Below are positions 1-7,659 of a stretch of DNA of 58,131 nucleotides, one piece after another. A program made the position numbers and the translations under genes. The stretch spans positions 1 to 58,131 of the forward strand of contig CAYRPN010000023.1 of assembly GCA_964426135.1 (NCBI GenBank), read 5' to 3'. The DNA is from CAYRPN01 sp964426135 (GTDB lineage Bacteria > Planctomycetota > Phycisphaerae > Phycisphaerales > Phycisphaeraceae). How positions within the stretch are numbered: the stretch's first letter is position 1; every line of letters begins with the position of its first letter. Under the pieces are notes generated by a model. It worked only from the letters and a program-made list of their open reading frames with translations. It was not told where the DNA came from and ran no database searches.

Positions 1-9
1 GTGAAAAAC

Positions 10-27
10 AAGAGCGGAATCGCTCTT
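10..27 (+). terminator. Short hairpin at window edge, possible terminator
   Basis: A 7-bp stem (AAGAGCG / CGCTCTT) around a GAAT loop, followed by TGG rather than a clear T tract. It could end transcription of a gene lying to the left of the window. Weak evidence. Positions 28-250 hold no gene or signal I can support, apart from a 12-bp palindrome GTGGCCGGCCAC near 119-130 that recurs near 29681. Confidence 0.25.
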
Positions 28-250
28 TGGTCAATCGTTAACCGGACACTACTGAGTCCAACACTCAACTGGCGGTGATTCATGGGATTACAACGATTTT
101 TGAGGGGGTGGGGGTCCTGTGGCCGGCCACTTTTTCTGGCCGGGTGGTGCGGTTGCGAGGCCGGGTGGGGCGGTTGCCGGTGGGGAGGACGGTCGCTCGC
201 CGCGTCGCGTGGGGCGTTTGAGCAGGCACCTGCGGTGCTTCCGCTATTGC

Positions 251-432
251 CGGTCACTTTAGTAAACGCCGCCGATGGCTGGATTCGGACTCCCCTCCCT
301 CCTAGGGAGGGGCGGGGGGAGGGTCGGGTCAGCAGCCTGATTGGAGCCACAATCATGCAGTTCGCCCGACCCTCCCCTAACCCCTCCCTAAGAGGGAGGG
401 GAATCGAACCGCGGCCTTTTCTAAAGTGACCG
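251..432. repeat. Nested palindromic repeat, CTCCC/GGGAG core
   Basis: The ends are a perfect 12-bp inverted repeat, CGGTCACTTTAG at 251-262 and CTAAAGTGACCG at 421-432. Inside is a second palindromic core: ACTCCCCTCCCT near 289, GGGAGGGTCGGG near 318, then CCCGACCCTCCCCTAACC near 364 and GGGAGGGGAATCG near 394. The same core recurs at about 42050-42170 inside a different outer inverted repeat, and a related CCCTCTCCC type is at 57839-58024. It lies just downstream of the stop codon of the gene at 458-1531 and fills much of the gene-free stretch 1-457. Confidence 0.85.
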
Positions 433-457
433 TCAATAAACGTGGTTGTGCGCAACT

Positions 458-1531
458 TCAATAACCGGGTTGCATGGCGGTGCTGACCATTCGCGGCGCG
501 ATTCGGGTGAGTTCCTTGCCTTGCTTGTCGTACACGATGGCCGTCGCATGGAAGCCGCCTGGCGCCGCGGAGTCGACGGGCCACTCGGCCAAGGCGCGGG
601 CGAAGTTGCCTTCCTTCTCGAAGGTCTGGGCCTTGGCTTCATGCTCGCCAATGGTCTTGCCGTCGAGGTCGGTCAGGCGAATGACCATCTTGCCGATCTG
701 TGCATCCTGGTTCGGCGGCAGTGTGATCCATGCATGGGCTTGGGCTTTCTTGCCCTGGCCCCATTCGGTGTCGAGGCGGACGGGCATCATGACGGGGCCG
801 CACGTTTTCCAGTGCGGAGCTTCGAGTTTCTCCACGAGCTGCACCTTGGCCAGGCTCGAAGGCTGCTGCACGGAGAGGGGCGAGCCGTAGGCGAAGAAGC
901 GGTCGACGCGCGGGCCGCCGTCGGCGTAGCAGAGCTCCGCATCGATGGCGATGACTTCGTTCAGCTTGGCCTTGAACTGCGGGAAGTTCTCCCAGGGGAG
1001 CTTGAACTCGACTTCCATGCCCGCCTTGGTCCGGCGAGCGCCGACCTCGACTCCCTTCTTGGGAATCTGCTTGTAGTAGCCGGGGCGCAGGCAGAAGCGC
1101 GGCTTCACCTCGCGGCCCTGCACGCCTGCCCAGTAGCAATGCACGCCGCCGGTGTTGGCGTCGAGCCAGCTTTGGGCGCGGAAGCCTTCGCCGCGGGTCA
1201 CGTCGAAGTACCACTCGACGCCGTCGCCTTCCCAGAGGCGATCGTCGGGAGCGCCGTTGTGCGGGACCTGGTCGAGGGTGCGCAGGGCGGCGTAGAAGGC
1301 GTCGTCATCCCACATGTAGAAGAACTGGGCCGCGCGGTTCTTGAGGTTCGGATGAAAGTAGTTGATCGGGGTGCAGAATGCGTCCTTGAACTCGCTGAGG
1401 TCGCCGTCGATCTTCATCTCCTTGGGCGCGCGGGTGGCGACGCCGCGCACGCCGGGGGCGAGATCGTCAGCGAAGGCTGTGATGGAGAACAACCAGGCGA
1501 TCGAAACAGTCGCAACGTGGATTGAGCGCAT
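458..1531 (-). CDS. Secreted CBM9/DOMON-like domain protein
   Basis: A 357-residue protein with an N-terminal signal peptide (MRSIHVATVSIAWLFSITAFA, probable cut before DD). It has the pattern of family 9 carbohydrate-binding-like domains: a KIDGDLSEF opening near residue 40, WEGDGVEWYFDV near 110, and a strand ending in KLPWENF near 195. In planctomycetes such modules are often exported and associated with polysaccharide or heme/sugar binding, but no catalytic domain is attached, so the ligand is unknown. It is transcribed alone on the minus strand. Upstream is a palindromic repeat (1571-1672) and downstream the nested palindrome ending at 432. Family call moderately sure, function inferred. 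Confidence 0.65.
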   Translation of the reverse strand: MRSIHVATVSIAWLFSITAFADDLAPGVRGVATRAPKEMKIDGDLSEFKDAFCTPINYFHPNLKNRAAQFFYMWDDDAFYAALRTLDQVPHNGAPDDRLWEGDGVEWYFDVTRGEGFRAQSWLDANTGGVHCYWAGVQGREVKPRFCLRPGYYKQIPKKGVEVGARRTKAGMEVEFKLPWENFPQFKAKLNEVIAIDAELCYADGGPRVDRFFAYGSPLSVQQPSSLAKVQLVEKLEAPHWKTCGPVMMPVRLDTEWGQGKKAQAHAWITLPPNQDAQIGKMVIRLTDLDGKTIGEHEAKAQTFEKEGNFARALAEWPVDSAAPGGFHATAIVYDKQGKELTRIAPRMVSTAMQPGY

Positions 1532-1570
1532 TGGAACCTCCTCAAAGAAGCGTCGATCTGCCCAAGCCTA

Positions 1571-1672
1571 AGGAGCCGTGCAAGATTAACTCCGCAGATT
1601 CGAATCGCTTCGCTCCCAGCCGGACGACTTGGAAAGTCGTCCCACATGCGATGTTGATCCTGCACGGCTCCT
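1571..1672. repeat. AGGAGCCGTGCA-type inverted-repeat element, copy 1
   Basis: The outer inverted repeat starts AGGAGCCGTGCAAGATTAAC and ends GTTGATCCTGCACGGCTCCT. The inner hairpin is GGACGACTT-GGAA-AGTCGTCC (about 1622-1642). Near-identical copies are at 39755-39856 and 43343-43442. At 3537-3703 the same outer arms enclose a different inner palindrome. Confidence 0.9.
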
Positions 1673-1714
1673 AATCAAGCGGACGAGGGCCATGGGCAGT
1701 GTTACATTACCGCG

Positions 1715-3331
1715 ATGCCTCCGCAAACACGCTCGTCACTTCGCGCGATCGTGCAATGGTCGGGCCTCATCGGCGGGCCGGCGCTGGCGCTGCTCGTCTG
1801 GTGGCTGTTGCCGACGGAGTTTGAATCGGTGAAGCGCGTGGCGCAGAAACTCGCCGATGGGACGGAGGCCGTGAAATATGTGGAGGCGGCACGGGAGTTC
1901 ACCGCCGCCGGCCGGGCCACGCTTGCCATGATGGTGTGGATGGCGGTGTGGTGGCTGACCGAGGCACTGGATATCGAGGTCACGGCTCTGCTTCCGCTGG
2001 TGGCGTTTCCGCTGCTAGGCGTGGCGGACATGAAGGCCGCCGCCGCTCCGTTCGCCAACGAGATCATTTTCCTCTTCATGGGCGGCTTCTTCCTGGCGGC
2101 GTCGATGACGCGCTGGGGCCTCGATCGCCGCGTCGCGCTCCTGACCGTGCGCATGGTCGGCACCAGCCCGGCGAGCATGGTCGGCGGGTTCATGCTGGCG
2201 ACCGGATTGCTCAGCGCGTTCGTCTCCAACACCGCCACCTGCGCCATGATGCTGCCGATCGCGCTGAGCGTGATCAACCTCGTGCGCCAGCAGCGCGGGC
2301 AACTGGCCGCCGAGGCGCACGCGACCGACGCCGCGCACCAACTTGGCAACTTCGGCCTGTGCATGATGCTGGGCATCGCGTACGCCGCGTCCATCGGCGG
2401 ACTGGCGACGATCATCGGCACGCCGCCCAACGCGTTCCTCGTCGGATTCCTCAAGAAGGACATCGCCGACGAGTTCCGCATGGATGTGAGTTTCGGCAAA
2501 TGGCTGCTGATCGGCGTGCCGCTGGTGGCCGTCTTCCTGCCCGTCACGTGGTTCCTGCTGACGCGCGTGTTCTTCAAGGTCGGCAACGAAAAGCTGCGAG
2601 GCGGGCGCGAGTTGATTGACGAGGAATACCGCAAGCTGGGCCCCGTCAACCGGGGCGAGCGCGCCACCTTCATCGTTTTCCTCTTGACCGCCGCGATGTG
2701 GATCAGTCAGCCGTGGCTGAGCAAGCTGGAGATCACGGTCGGCGACGCCAGGCATCTGCCGCTGAAATATCTGACCGACGGGACGATCGCCATGCTCGGG
2801 GCGATGCTGCTCTTCCTGATTCCGAACCAGGCGCGTGCAGGCGTGTTCACGTTGAACTGGAAGACCGCGGAGAGAATCCCCTGGGGCGTGCTGATCCTCT
2901 TCGGCGGCGGCCTGAGTCTGGCGGAAGCCGTGAAGGTCAACGGCGTCGCCGAGTTCATCGGCAGCATCGCCACCTTGTTCCAAGGCGCGCCGCCCATCGT
3001 GGTCACTTTGATCGTGACCACCGGTGTCATCTTCCTGACGGAACTGACCTCGAACACCGCGACAACCGCCGCGCTGGTGCCGGTGATGGCGGCATTGGCG
3101 CCGGGGCTGGGGGTGCATCCGTATCTGCTCGTGTTCCCCACCTGTCTGGCGGCGAGCTGCGCCTTCATGTTGCCCGTGGGCACGCCGCCCAACGCGATGG
3201 TTTTCGGGTCCGGGTTCGTCACGATCCCGCAGATGTGCAAGGCCGGGTTCTGGATCAACATCATCGGCATCGTGCTGATCACGTTGCTGTCGCTGTTGCT
3301 CCTGGGGCCGGTGCTGGGCGTGAGTTGGTGA
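1715..3331 (+). CDS. SLC13/DASS family anion (dicarboxylate/sulfate) transporter
   Basis: A 538-residue polytopic membrane protein of the divalent anion:Na+ symporter family (SLC13, CitT/SdcS type), expected to import C4-dicarboxylates, sulfate or a similar anion across the inner membrane. The two pseudo-repeats each carry the family's SNT signature (VSNTATCAMMLP near residue 170 and LTSNTATTAALVP near 450), each followed by a GTPPNA motif (about 235 and 492). These form the two substrate/sodium sites. About a dozen hydrophobic spans are visible. The residue 55-65 region before the first TM pair is hydrophilic, as in homologues. The start ATG is the first in frame. It is a single gene with repeats on both sides. 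The substrate cannot be set from sequence. Confidence 0.88.
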   Translation: MPPQTRSSLRAIVQWSGLIGGPALALLVWWLLPTEFESVKRVAQKLADGTEAVKYVEAAREFTAAGRATLAMMVWMAVWWLTEALDIEVTALLPLVAFPLLGVADMKAAAAPFANEIIFLFMGGFFLAASMTRWGLDRRVALLTVRMVGTSPASMVGGFMLATGLLSAFVSNTATCAMMLPIALSVINLVRQQRGQLAAEAHATDAAHQLGNFGLCMMLGIAYAASIGGLATIIGTPPNAFLVGFLKKDIADEFRMDVSFGKWLLIGVPLVAVFLPVTWFLLTRVFFKVGNEKLRGGRELIDEEYRKLGPVNRGERATFIVFLLTAAMWISQPWLSKLEITVGDARHLPLKYLTDGTIAMLGAMLLFLIPNQARAGVFTLNWKTAERIPWGVLILFGGGLSLAEAVKVNGVAEFIGSIATLFQGAPPIVVTLIVTTGVIFLTELTSNTATTAALVPVMAALAPGLGVHPYLLVFPTCLAASCAFMLPVGTPPNAMVFGSGFVTIPQMCKAGFWINIIGIVLITLLSLLLLGPVLGVSW

Positions 3332-3353
3332 GGGAGGAGCGGAGCTCAAGGCG

Positions 3354-3414
3354 GTCAGCCGTCAGCCGTCAGCCGTCAGACGTTAGCCGTTAGCCATTAG
3401 CCATTAGCCATTAG
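3354..3414. repeat. Short tandem repeats (GTCAGCC then TTAGCCA units)
   Basis: Tandem 7-bp units change from GTCAGCC to TTAGCC(A/G) over about 60 bp, directly after the transporter gene. The gene-free stretch 3332-3788 holds only this array and the nested element at 3537-3703. Confidence 0.85.
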
Positions 3415-3536
3415 CTTCGAGACAACAAGCAGTGCTTGGGAACGCTCGTGGGGATGGCGCAATGCATCGGTAGTGTTCGTCAGGTTCCTTCTGCTTCCTT
3501 CTTGCCTTGACACTAACGGCTTACGCCTAGTCGCTA

Positions 3537-3703
3537 AGGAGTTGTGCAAGAACATCTCCGCGGATTGGCAGCGGGCCGAAGCGTAGGGTGCGTCAAGGCT
3601 CGGCGCGGACGCACCACGGTCAACGGAAGACTCAAGCAGGTGCGTCCGCGCGGACTTGACGCACCCTACGGCGAAACTGCGGAGTTGATCTTGAACGGCT
3701 CCT
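3537..3703. repeat. Nested repeat: AGGAGCC outer arms with GTAGGGTGCGTC core
   Basis: The outer arms (AGGAGTTGTGCAAGAAC at left, TTGAACGGCTCCT at right) match those of the 1571-1672 element. The inside is replaced by another palindrome, GTAGGGTGCGTCAAGG at 3583 and CTTGACGCACCCTAC ending at 3669. The inner module occurs alone at 11058-11163 and 33002-33090, and as single arms at 35858-35891 and about 46363-46398. Confidence 0.85.
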
Positions 3704-3788
3704 AACAGCTCCGCTCCTCCCCGAAGATTTCGGTCAATCGCAGCATCGTGCCGATGTAGGAGACACCGCAACCTACACGAGAAACGAT

Positions 3789-4820
3789 ATGAGCTGGCTG
3801 CTCCGACGAAGAATCGCGACACGCACCAACGCCTCCACTCCCGATTCGAAATGGGACAAGGAGTTGACGCTCCGCAGGCTGCTCCTGCTGGTGTCGGCGT
3901 TGATCCTGACGGGGCTCTACTTCGGTTGGAAATACGGCCACCGCGAACTGGTCATGTATGTCGGTTCGATCGGCCAGCGATTCACGCTCGACAAGGTGGA
4001 ACTGGTCAACCCGCCGGCCTGGCTTCATGCGGACATTCAGACGGATCTGCGCCGCATGGTCGCCACGCAGGTCACCATGGACCCGCTGGACGCGGGCTGC
4101 CTGCAGAACGCCGTGAGCACGCTCGCCGCCAATCCCTGGGTCGAAGGAGTGGAGAAGATCGAGCGCACCTCCGGCGGACTGCGCATCGAAGCCCGCTTTC
4201 GCGTGCCGGTCGCCGCGGTGATGCTGCCGCGCAAACCGGATCACGAGGATGATTATCTGCGTCGCACCGATCTGTTTCATTTGATCGATGCATCGGGTCG
4301 CCGGCTGCCCTCCGACAGCACGGGCCGCGGCGATCAGCCTTATTCAGTCGATCAGGTCAAAGCGTTCAAGTTGCCGGTGATCGTCGGTGTGAAGCAGTCG
4401 CCGGCAACTGCCGGCGCCATCTGGCCCGGCGAGGATGTGCAGGCAGGACTGTCGCTGATGAACCTGCTGCAGCCGGAACAATTTGCCAGACAGATCGTGG
4501 CTTACGACGTGTCCCGGCGCGATACGCGCGGCCGGGTGCATCTGGCGCTGCGAACGCTCGACGGCTTGGTGCAATGGGGCCTGGCGCCGGGACAGGAGAA
4601 GGCCGTGGAACCGGACGCCCGGGTGAAGCTGCATCTTCTCCGCGGGGTCTACGCTCATCACAAGAGCATCGACGCGGGCGGCAAGCAGGTCTCCGTTTTC
4701 GGTGCGACCGCATCGATCTCTCAGCGCGAGGAGCCATTTCGCGTGGTCACGGATCTGAAGCCTGGCGCAACTCGCAGCACGCCGATTCAACAGGTCCGCG
4801 GCGGGGCGGCGCGACATTGA
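3789..4820 (+). CDS. FtsQ/DivIB-like POTRA membrane protein
   Basis: A 343-residue protein with a short cytoplasmic N-terminus, one membrane span (residues about 30-48, LLLLVSALILTGLYFGWKY) and a periplasmic region. The region after the span (about 62-140) fits a POTRA domain: a strand with KVELVNPPAWL, the helix segment VSTLAANPWVEGVEKIER, then RIEARFRVPVA. It is followed by a FtsQ-like beta domain (LIDASGRRLP, LPVIVGV, LVQWGL). In other bacteria FtsQ organises the divisome. Planctomycetes lack much of the usual division set and no dcw cluster genes are adjacent, so the role is inferred. It is a lone gene, followed by a GC-rich palindrome (4853-4869) and convergent xerD. Confidence 0.6.
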   Translation: MSWLLRRRIATRTNASTPDSKWDKELTLRRLLLLVSALILTGLYFGWKYGHRELVMYVGSIGQRFTLDKVELVNPPAWLHADIQTDLRRMVATQVTMDPLDAGCLQNAVSTLAANPWVEGVEKIERTSGGLRIEARFRVPVAAVMLPRKPDHEDDYLRRTDLFHLIDASGRRLPSDSTGRGDQPYSVDQVKAFKLPVIVGVKQSPATAGAIWPGEDVQAGLSLMNLLQPEQFARQIVAYDVSRRDTRGRVHLALRTLDGLVQWGLAPGQEKAVEPDARVKLHLLRGVYAHHKSIDAGGKQVSVFGATASISQREEPFRVVTDLKPGATRSTPIQQVRGGAARH

Positions 4821-4852
4821 TCGCTTGTCGGCAGGCACGTGCTGATCGGCAC

Positions 4853-4869
4853 GGCCCCTTCAAGGGGCC
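4853..4869. terminator. Palindrome between convergent genes
   Basis: GGCCCCTTCAAGGGGCC, an 8-bp stem around one base, sits between the convergent FtsQ-like gene and xerD. It has no T tract, so it may be a repeat palindrome rather than a true terminator. It resembles the TT(G/C)AA-centred palindromes at 34534-34552 and 22587-22612. Confidence 0.4.
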
Positions 4870-4897
4870 ATGCCCGGGGCACGCATACTCATGATTG

Positions 4898-5836
4898 TCA
4901 CGGCCTCGGATGGCACTTCTGCATGACCGCCTTGAGCCGCGAGCGGTCCACGTGCGTGTAAATCTGCGTCGTCTTGATATTGGAATGCCCCAGCAGTTCC
5001 TGCACGACGCGCAGGTCCGCGCCGCCCGCCAGCAAGTGCGTTGCGAATGAATGCCGCAGCGTGTGCGGATGCACATTTCGCAGTCCGGCCCGCCGTGCCT
5101 GCCTGAACACGATCTGCCACACGATGATGCGCGTGATCGGCGAGCCGGTGCGCGACAGCAGCAGCCGATTCGTCAGCTTGTGCGGGCGCAGCAGCGTTGG
5201 CCGCAGGTCCGACAGATATCGGCGAACCATTTCCACCGCCGGCTTGCCGATGGGCACGATGCGTTCCTTCGAACCTTTGCCCATCACGCGGATCACGCTC
5301 AAATCCAGGTGCACGCGATCCTTGTCCACGGTCGCGATTTCACTGGCCCGCAGTCCGCCCGCGTACAGCAGTTCCAGCATCGCGGCGTCCCGCAGATACA
5401 GCGCGTCTGCCGGATCCGGCGCGTTCAGCAGCGCGAGCATGTCCGGTGCGCTGAGCACGCCGGGCAAATGCTGCCAGCCCGCCGGCTGCGTCATCAGTTC
5501 GGCTGGATTGCTGGCCAGCGCGCCGGTCGATTCGGAGTATCGACAGAAGACCCGCATCGTGGCCACGTGGCGACCGATGGTGCTGATCGCGTAGCCTCGG
5601 TGATCCAGGTCCCGCAGGTAGCGAGTGATGTGGGGAAAGGTCAGATCGCGCCACGTGGGTAGATGCTGCGTCAGCATCCACAGAGCAAGATCGCGCAAGT
5701 CCGCCCCGTACGCCAGGATCGTCGCCGGCGCGAAGCCGCATTCGATCCGGCAGTAGCTGAGAAACTCACGCACCGGCCGCTCAAGCGAGTCGGGCAGCGG
5801 CGTACGGCTGGCCGTTGAGAGTGAGGGTCGTGACAA
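4898..5836 (-). CDS. xerD: Tyrosine recombinase XerD
   Basis: A 312-residue recombinase that resolves chromosome dimers together with XerC at dif. A SAM-like N-terminal core-binding domain (residues about 20-105) precedes the catalytic domain. All catalytic residues are visible: R163 in GGLRASE, K187 in GKGSKER, H258 and R261 in HTLRHSFATHLL, H284 in GHSN, Y293 in QIYTHV. Size and motifs match XerD/XerC, not phage integrases. The annotated ATG at 5836 makes the gene overlap the small gene 5781-6002 by 56 bp. A GTG at 5773 (residue 22, just before REFLSYCRIE, where the conserved domain starts) lies 8 bp after that gene's stop and may be the real start. Confidence 0.93.
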   Translation of the reverse strand: MSRPSLSTASRTPLPDSLERPVREFLSYCRIECGFAPATILAYGADLRDLALWMLTQHLPTWRDLTFPHITRYLRDLDHRGYAISTIGRHVATMRVFCRYSESTGALASNPAELMTQPAGWQHLPGVLSAPDMLALLNAPDPADALYLRDAAMLELLYAGGLRASEIATVDKDRVHLDLSVIRVMGKGSKERIVPIGKPAVEMVRRYLSDLRPTLLRPHKLTNRLLLSRTGSPITRIIVWQIVFRQARRAGLRNVHPHTLRHSFATHLLAGGADLRVVQELLGHSNIKTTQIYTHVDRSRLKAVMQKCHPRP

Positions 5837-6002
5837 GGTTCTGCTCGCGAAGCAGGCGGTAGTAGGTGGGACACGCCAGGTACCGGTTCATGCACACATC
5901 GAAAGCTTCATTGATCCGCCCCAGCGAAAAATGCCGGGCGCATCGATGATCGTCCTGTTCGATGAAAGGGCATCCGGCGTCACGTTCATGGGTGTATCGC
6001 AT
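5781..6002 (-). CDS. Small Cys-rich conserved-looking protein
   Basis: A 73-residue protein starting MRYTHERDAGCPF. Cysteines are spaced as in small planctomycete proteins of unknown role: CPF near residue 11, DDHRCARHF near 20, DVCMNRYLACPTYYRL near 37-50. The spacing could suit metal or Fe-S binding, but I do not recognise a named family. It lies directly upstream of xerD and overlaps its longest reading frame, which suggests translational coupling. The start is chosen because the conserved Cys region begins shortly after it and a GAGGG sequence precedes it. The frame continues open upstream to 6161 with non-typical composition. Function unknown. Confidence 0.55.
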   Translation of the reverse strand: MRYTHERDAGCPFIEQDDHRCARHFSLGRINEAFDVCMNRYLACPTYYRLLREQNLVTTLTLNGQPYAAARLA

Positions 6003-6183
6003 GGTTGGCCCTCGTGGCCCAGGTGATTCCTCCGATAACCATCGGACGGCCCCCTTGCCGCACATGAAAAACCGCGAGCCGTTCGTCGAAGCAGCTTCGA
6101 TTCGTGCTCGTTGTGTTCCCATGGCCGACGCGAAAAGTCTCCGCTTGAACTGTCCGCACAACCCCCTAGAATGCCCCGCCTGA

Positions 6184-6257
6184 GCCGACGTAGCTCAACT
6201 GGTTAGAGCGAGGGATTCATAAGCCCTAGGTTCCCGGTTCGATTCCGGGCGTCGGCA
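6184..6257 (+). tRNA. tRNA with CAT anticodon (elongator Met, or Ile2)
   Basis: The acceptor stem GCCGACG/CGTCGGC pairs fully, with discriminator A at 6257. The D arm is GCTC...GAGC, the anticodon loop TTCATAA has a CAT anticodon, and the T arm is CCCGG-TTCGATT-CCGGG. CCA is not encoded. The paired first base excludes initiator tRNA. Whether it is Met or lysidine-modified Ile2 cannot be settled by eye. An integrase remnant lies against its 3' end, so it probably served as an attachment site. Confidence 0.93.
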
Positions 6258-6592
6258 TTGCCGCGATTCGTGTTTTGTGCTTGTTTTCTGCGTCTTTTCT
6301 GCGTGTTTTCTGCTCCGCTCTTCGCGGCAGATTCCTGATGAACCATTTCTTGTTTCGGGGCATTTCGGGGTGTTCCCGAGGCCTTCCGCACCGGAATTTT
6401 CGCCGGCTCTTTTTCGATGCCCGCGACCTTGTTGAACAAGTCACCCGGAACGCTGCTCTCTTCGTGTTTGCCGCTGACGGTGATGCTGTGGCCGATCCAC
6501 TGGCTCACCGCGAACGGTGGGTGGAGCCGCGCCCACTCGACTTCGCACGAGCGCCGCATCGTCTGGAACAGGTCGGACTTCGATGTCCTTCG
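6203..6592 (-). pseudogene. C-terminal remnant of a tyrosine integrase at the tRNA 3' end
   Basis: Translating 6592 down to about 6410 gives the end of a planctomycete-type site-specific integrase: KSDLFQTMRRSCEVEWA, then AVSQWIGHSITVSGKH. The catalytic HxxR and WIGH boxes are recognisable, but the expected Tyr after GKH is Glu (GKHEESSVPG). The frame is closed by a stop at 6593-6595, and everything N-terminal is missing. The downstream part of the frame runs into the tRNA gene on the other strand. A tyrosine integrase beside a tRNA 3' end is the classic layout of an integrated element, so this marks the edge of a decayed island that may include the toxin-antitoxin genes up to 8244. No second copy of the tRNA end was found by eye. 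Confidence 0.65.
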
Positions 6593-6739
6593 TCAGCGAG
6601 AGGGCGGCGATCTTCTCCAGTGCGAGGTTGGTCCAAATGACATCCAGCCACGGCATGCGTGCGCCTCCGCTATGGTCAATGACGGCAACAGTGCCCCGGA
6701 TGTAATCAAGTGTGACAACACTTGGCGCGCCGGCTCCGC

Positions 6740-7171
6740 TCAAAGAAACACCGACGGGTTCAGCTTGAACCGGTCGGCCAGCACGCGGATATGCGTCTTG
6801 CTCATCTCCCGCTCGCCGCGCAGGATCTTCGACCCCAGCGACCGATTGCCCAGCAGCTCCCCAAGGTCCGACGCCGTCATCTGGTGATCCTCGACAAGCG
6901 AGCGAAGCAGTTGCAGCGGTGTGATGTGGGACAGATCAATGGCGTGGTGCTCGTCCTCATAGGCGCCGACCAGCGTGGTGAGCAGGTCGAGATAATCAGC
7001 CTGATCCTTGCTCAGCCGGCTTCCGTTGACCGCCAGCACATCCACGATTTCCAGCGTGTTGTCGTGGTCAACCTCGTCGCGGATCGGGCGCGGAGGAAAC
7101 AGCCGGCACAGGCCCTCGAAGGTCTTGGGCAGCTTGGTGAACGGCGGGATGGCTTTCGTCTTCACGCTCAT
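6740..7171 (-). CDS. higA: HigA-type antitoxin, HTH transcriptional regulator
   Basis: A 143-residue antitoxin and autorepressor of a type II higBA pair. The C-terminal half has an XRE-like helix-turn-helix (residues about 90-135: MTASDLGELLGNRSLGSKILRGEREMSKTHIRVLADRF), with the spacing of the long HigA form (COG5499-like) that has an N-terminal helical region (DQADYLDLLTTLVGAYED). The start ATG at 7171 overlaps the higB stop by 4 bp (ATGA), so the two are co-translated. An open frame five codons upstream is possible but overlaps higB further. A perfect inverted repeat at the higB start is its likely operator. Confidence 0.88.
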   Translation of the reverse strand: MSVKTKAIPPFTKLPKTFEGLCRLFPPRPIRDEVDHDNTLEIVDVLAVNGSRLSKDQADYLDLLTTLVGAYEDEHHAIDLSHITPLQLLRSLVEDHQMTASDLGELLGNRSLGSKILRGEREMSKTHIRVLADRFKLNPSVFL

Positions 7172-7479
7172 CGTTCTTCCTTCCACCGATCACGGTCGTA
7201 CTCGCGGTGGGTCATGATCCGAAGCACGTAGACGATGCTGGTTCTGAAGTGGATTGCCGCGATGAGGCGGTGTTCGTTCCTCTGAATGTTGAACAGGTGG
7301 ACAGAGTTGCCGCTCGCCACCGTGACCATATCGGCATCGTTGAAGGTCTTCATCACGTCCGCCGGCGTTCGCCACTCGGCAGCCCTCACGCGGGCGAGCC
7401 ATGTATCCAGCGACGGGCGGGCCTGCGGGAACTTCGCGGCATACTCCGTCAGGCGCTTCGGGGCGATGATCCGCTTCAT
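7168..7479 (-). CDS. higB: HigB-type toxin (RelE/ParE-fold mRNA interferase)
   Basis: A 103-residue toxin of the HigB_toxin family, expected to cleave mRNA on the ribosome. Family features are visible: the N-terminal helix RLTEYAAKFPQARPSLDTWLARVRAAEW, then TPADVMKTFNDADMV, the strand pair NSVHLFNIQRNEHRLIAAIHF, and the C-terminal VYVLRIMTHREYDRDRWKEE ending. It is first in the operon with higA (4-bp overlap), the usual HigBA order. The pair lies between an integrase remnant and a PIN-like gene, so it may be cargo of an old integrated element. Confidence 0.88.
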   Translation of the reverse strand: MKRIIAPKRLTEYAAKFPQARPSLDTWLARVRAAEWRTPADVMKTFNDADMVTVASGNSVHLFNIQRNEHRLIAAIHFRTSIVYVLRIMTHREYDRDRWKEER

Positions 7480-7496
7480 GCGTACATAGTGTACGC
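7480..7496. promoter_or_regulatory. Likely HigA operator
   Basis: A perfect inverted repeat, GCGTACA-TAG-TGTACGC, directly adjoins the higB ATG (7479-7477). It is the expected place and size for autoregulatory binding by a HigA dimer. Inferred from position and symmetry. Confidence 0.6.
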
Positions 7497-7659
7497 GACC
7501 CCGGCAGCCCGATCAAGTGTTGACTGGCTCAGCTTCAGCCGGCATCGGCACGCGCTCCAGGCATGCGGCCGCGGCCGAGTTCTTGTTTGAAAGGTTCCGC
7601 TCAGGTGGTTTCATTTGATCGCGAAGTGAGCTACCGAATCGAAATCCACGTGGCACGCT

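Noticed and set aside
446..1525. Long open frame on the plus strand opposite the CBM9-like gene
   Set aside because: It mirrors the minus-strand gene, has no recognisable motifs and is a GC-bias shadow; the minus frame has a signal peptide and domain pattern.
6184..6257. Initiator tRNA-fMet
   Set aside because: The first base pair G1-C72 is paired, whereas bacterial initiator tRNA has a mismatch there.
6441..6743. Open frame just after higA that could be a third operon gene
   Set aside because: It needs a TTG start, has no recognisable domain, and overlaps the integrase remnant in another frame.
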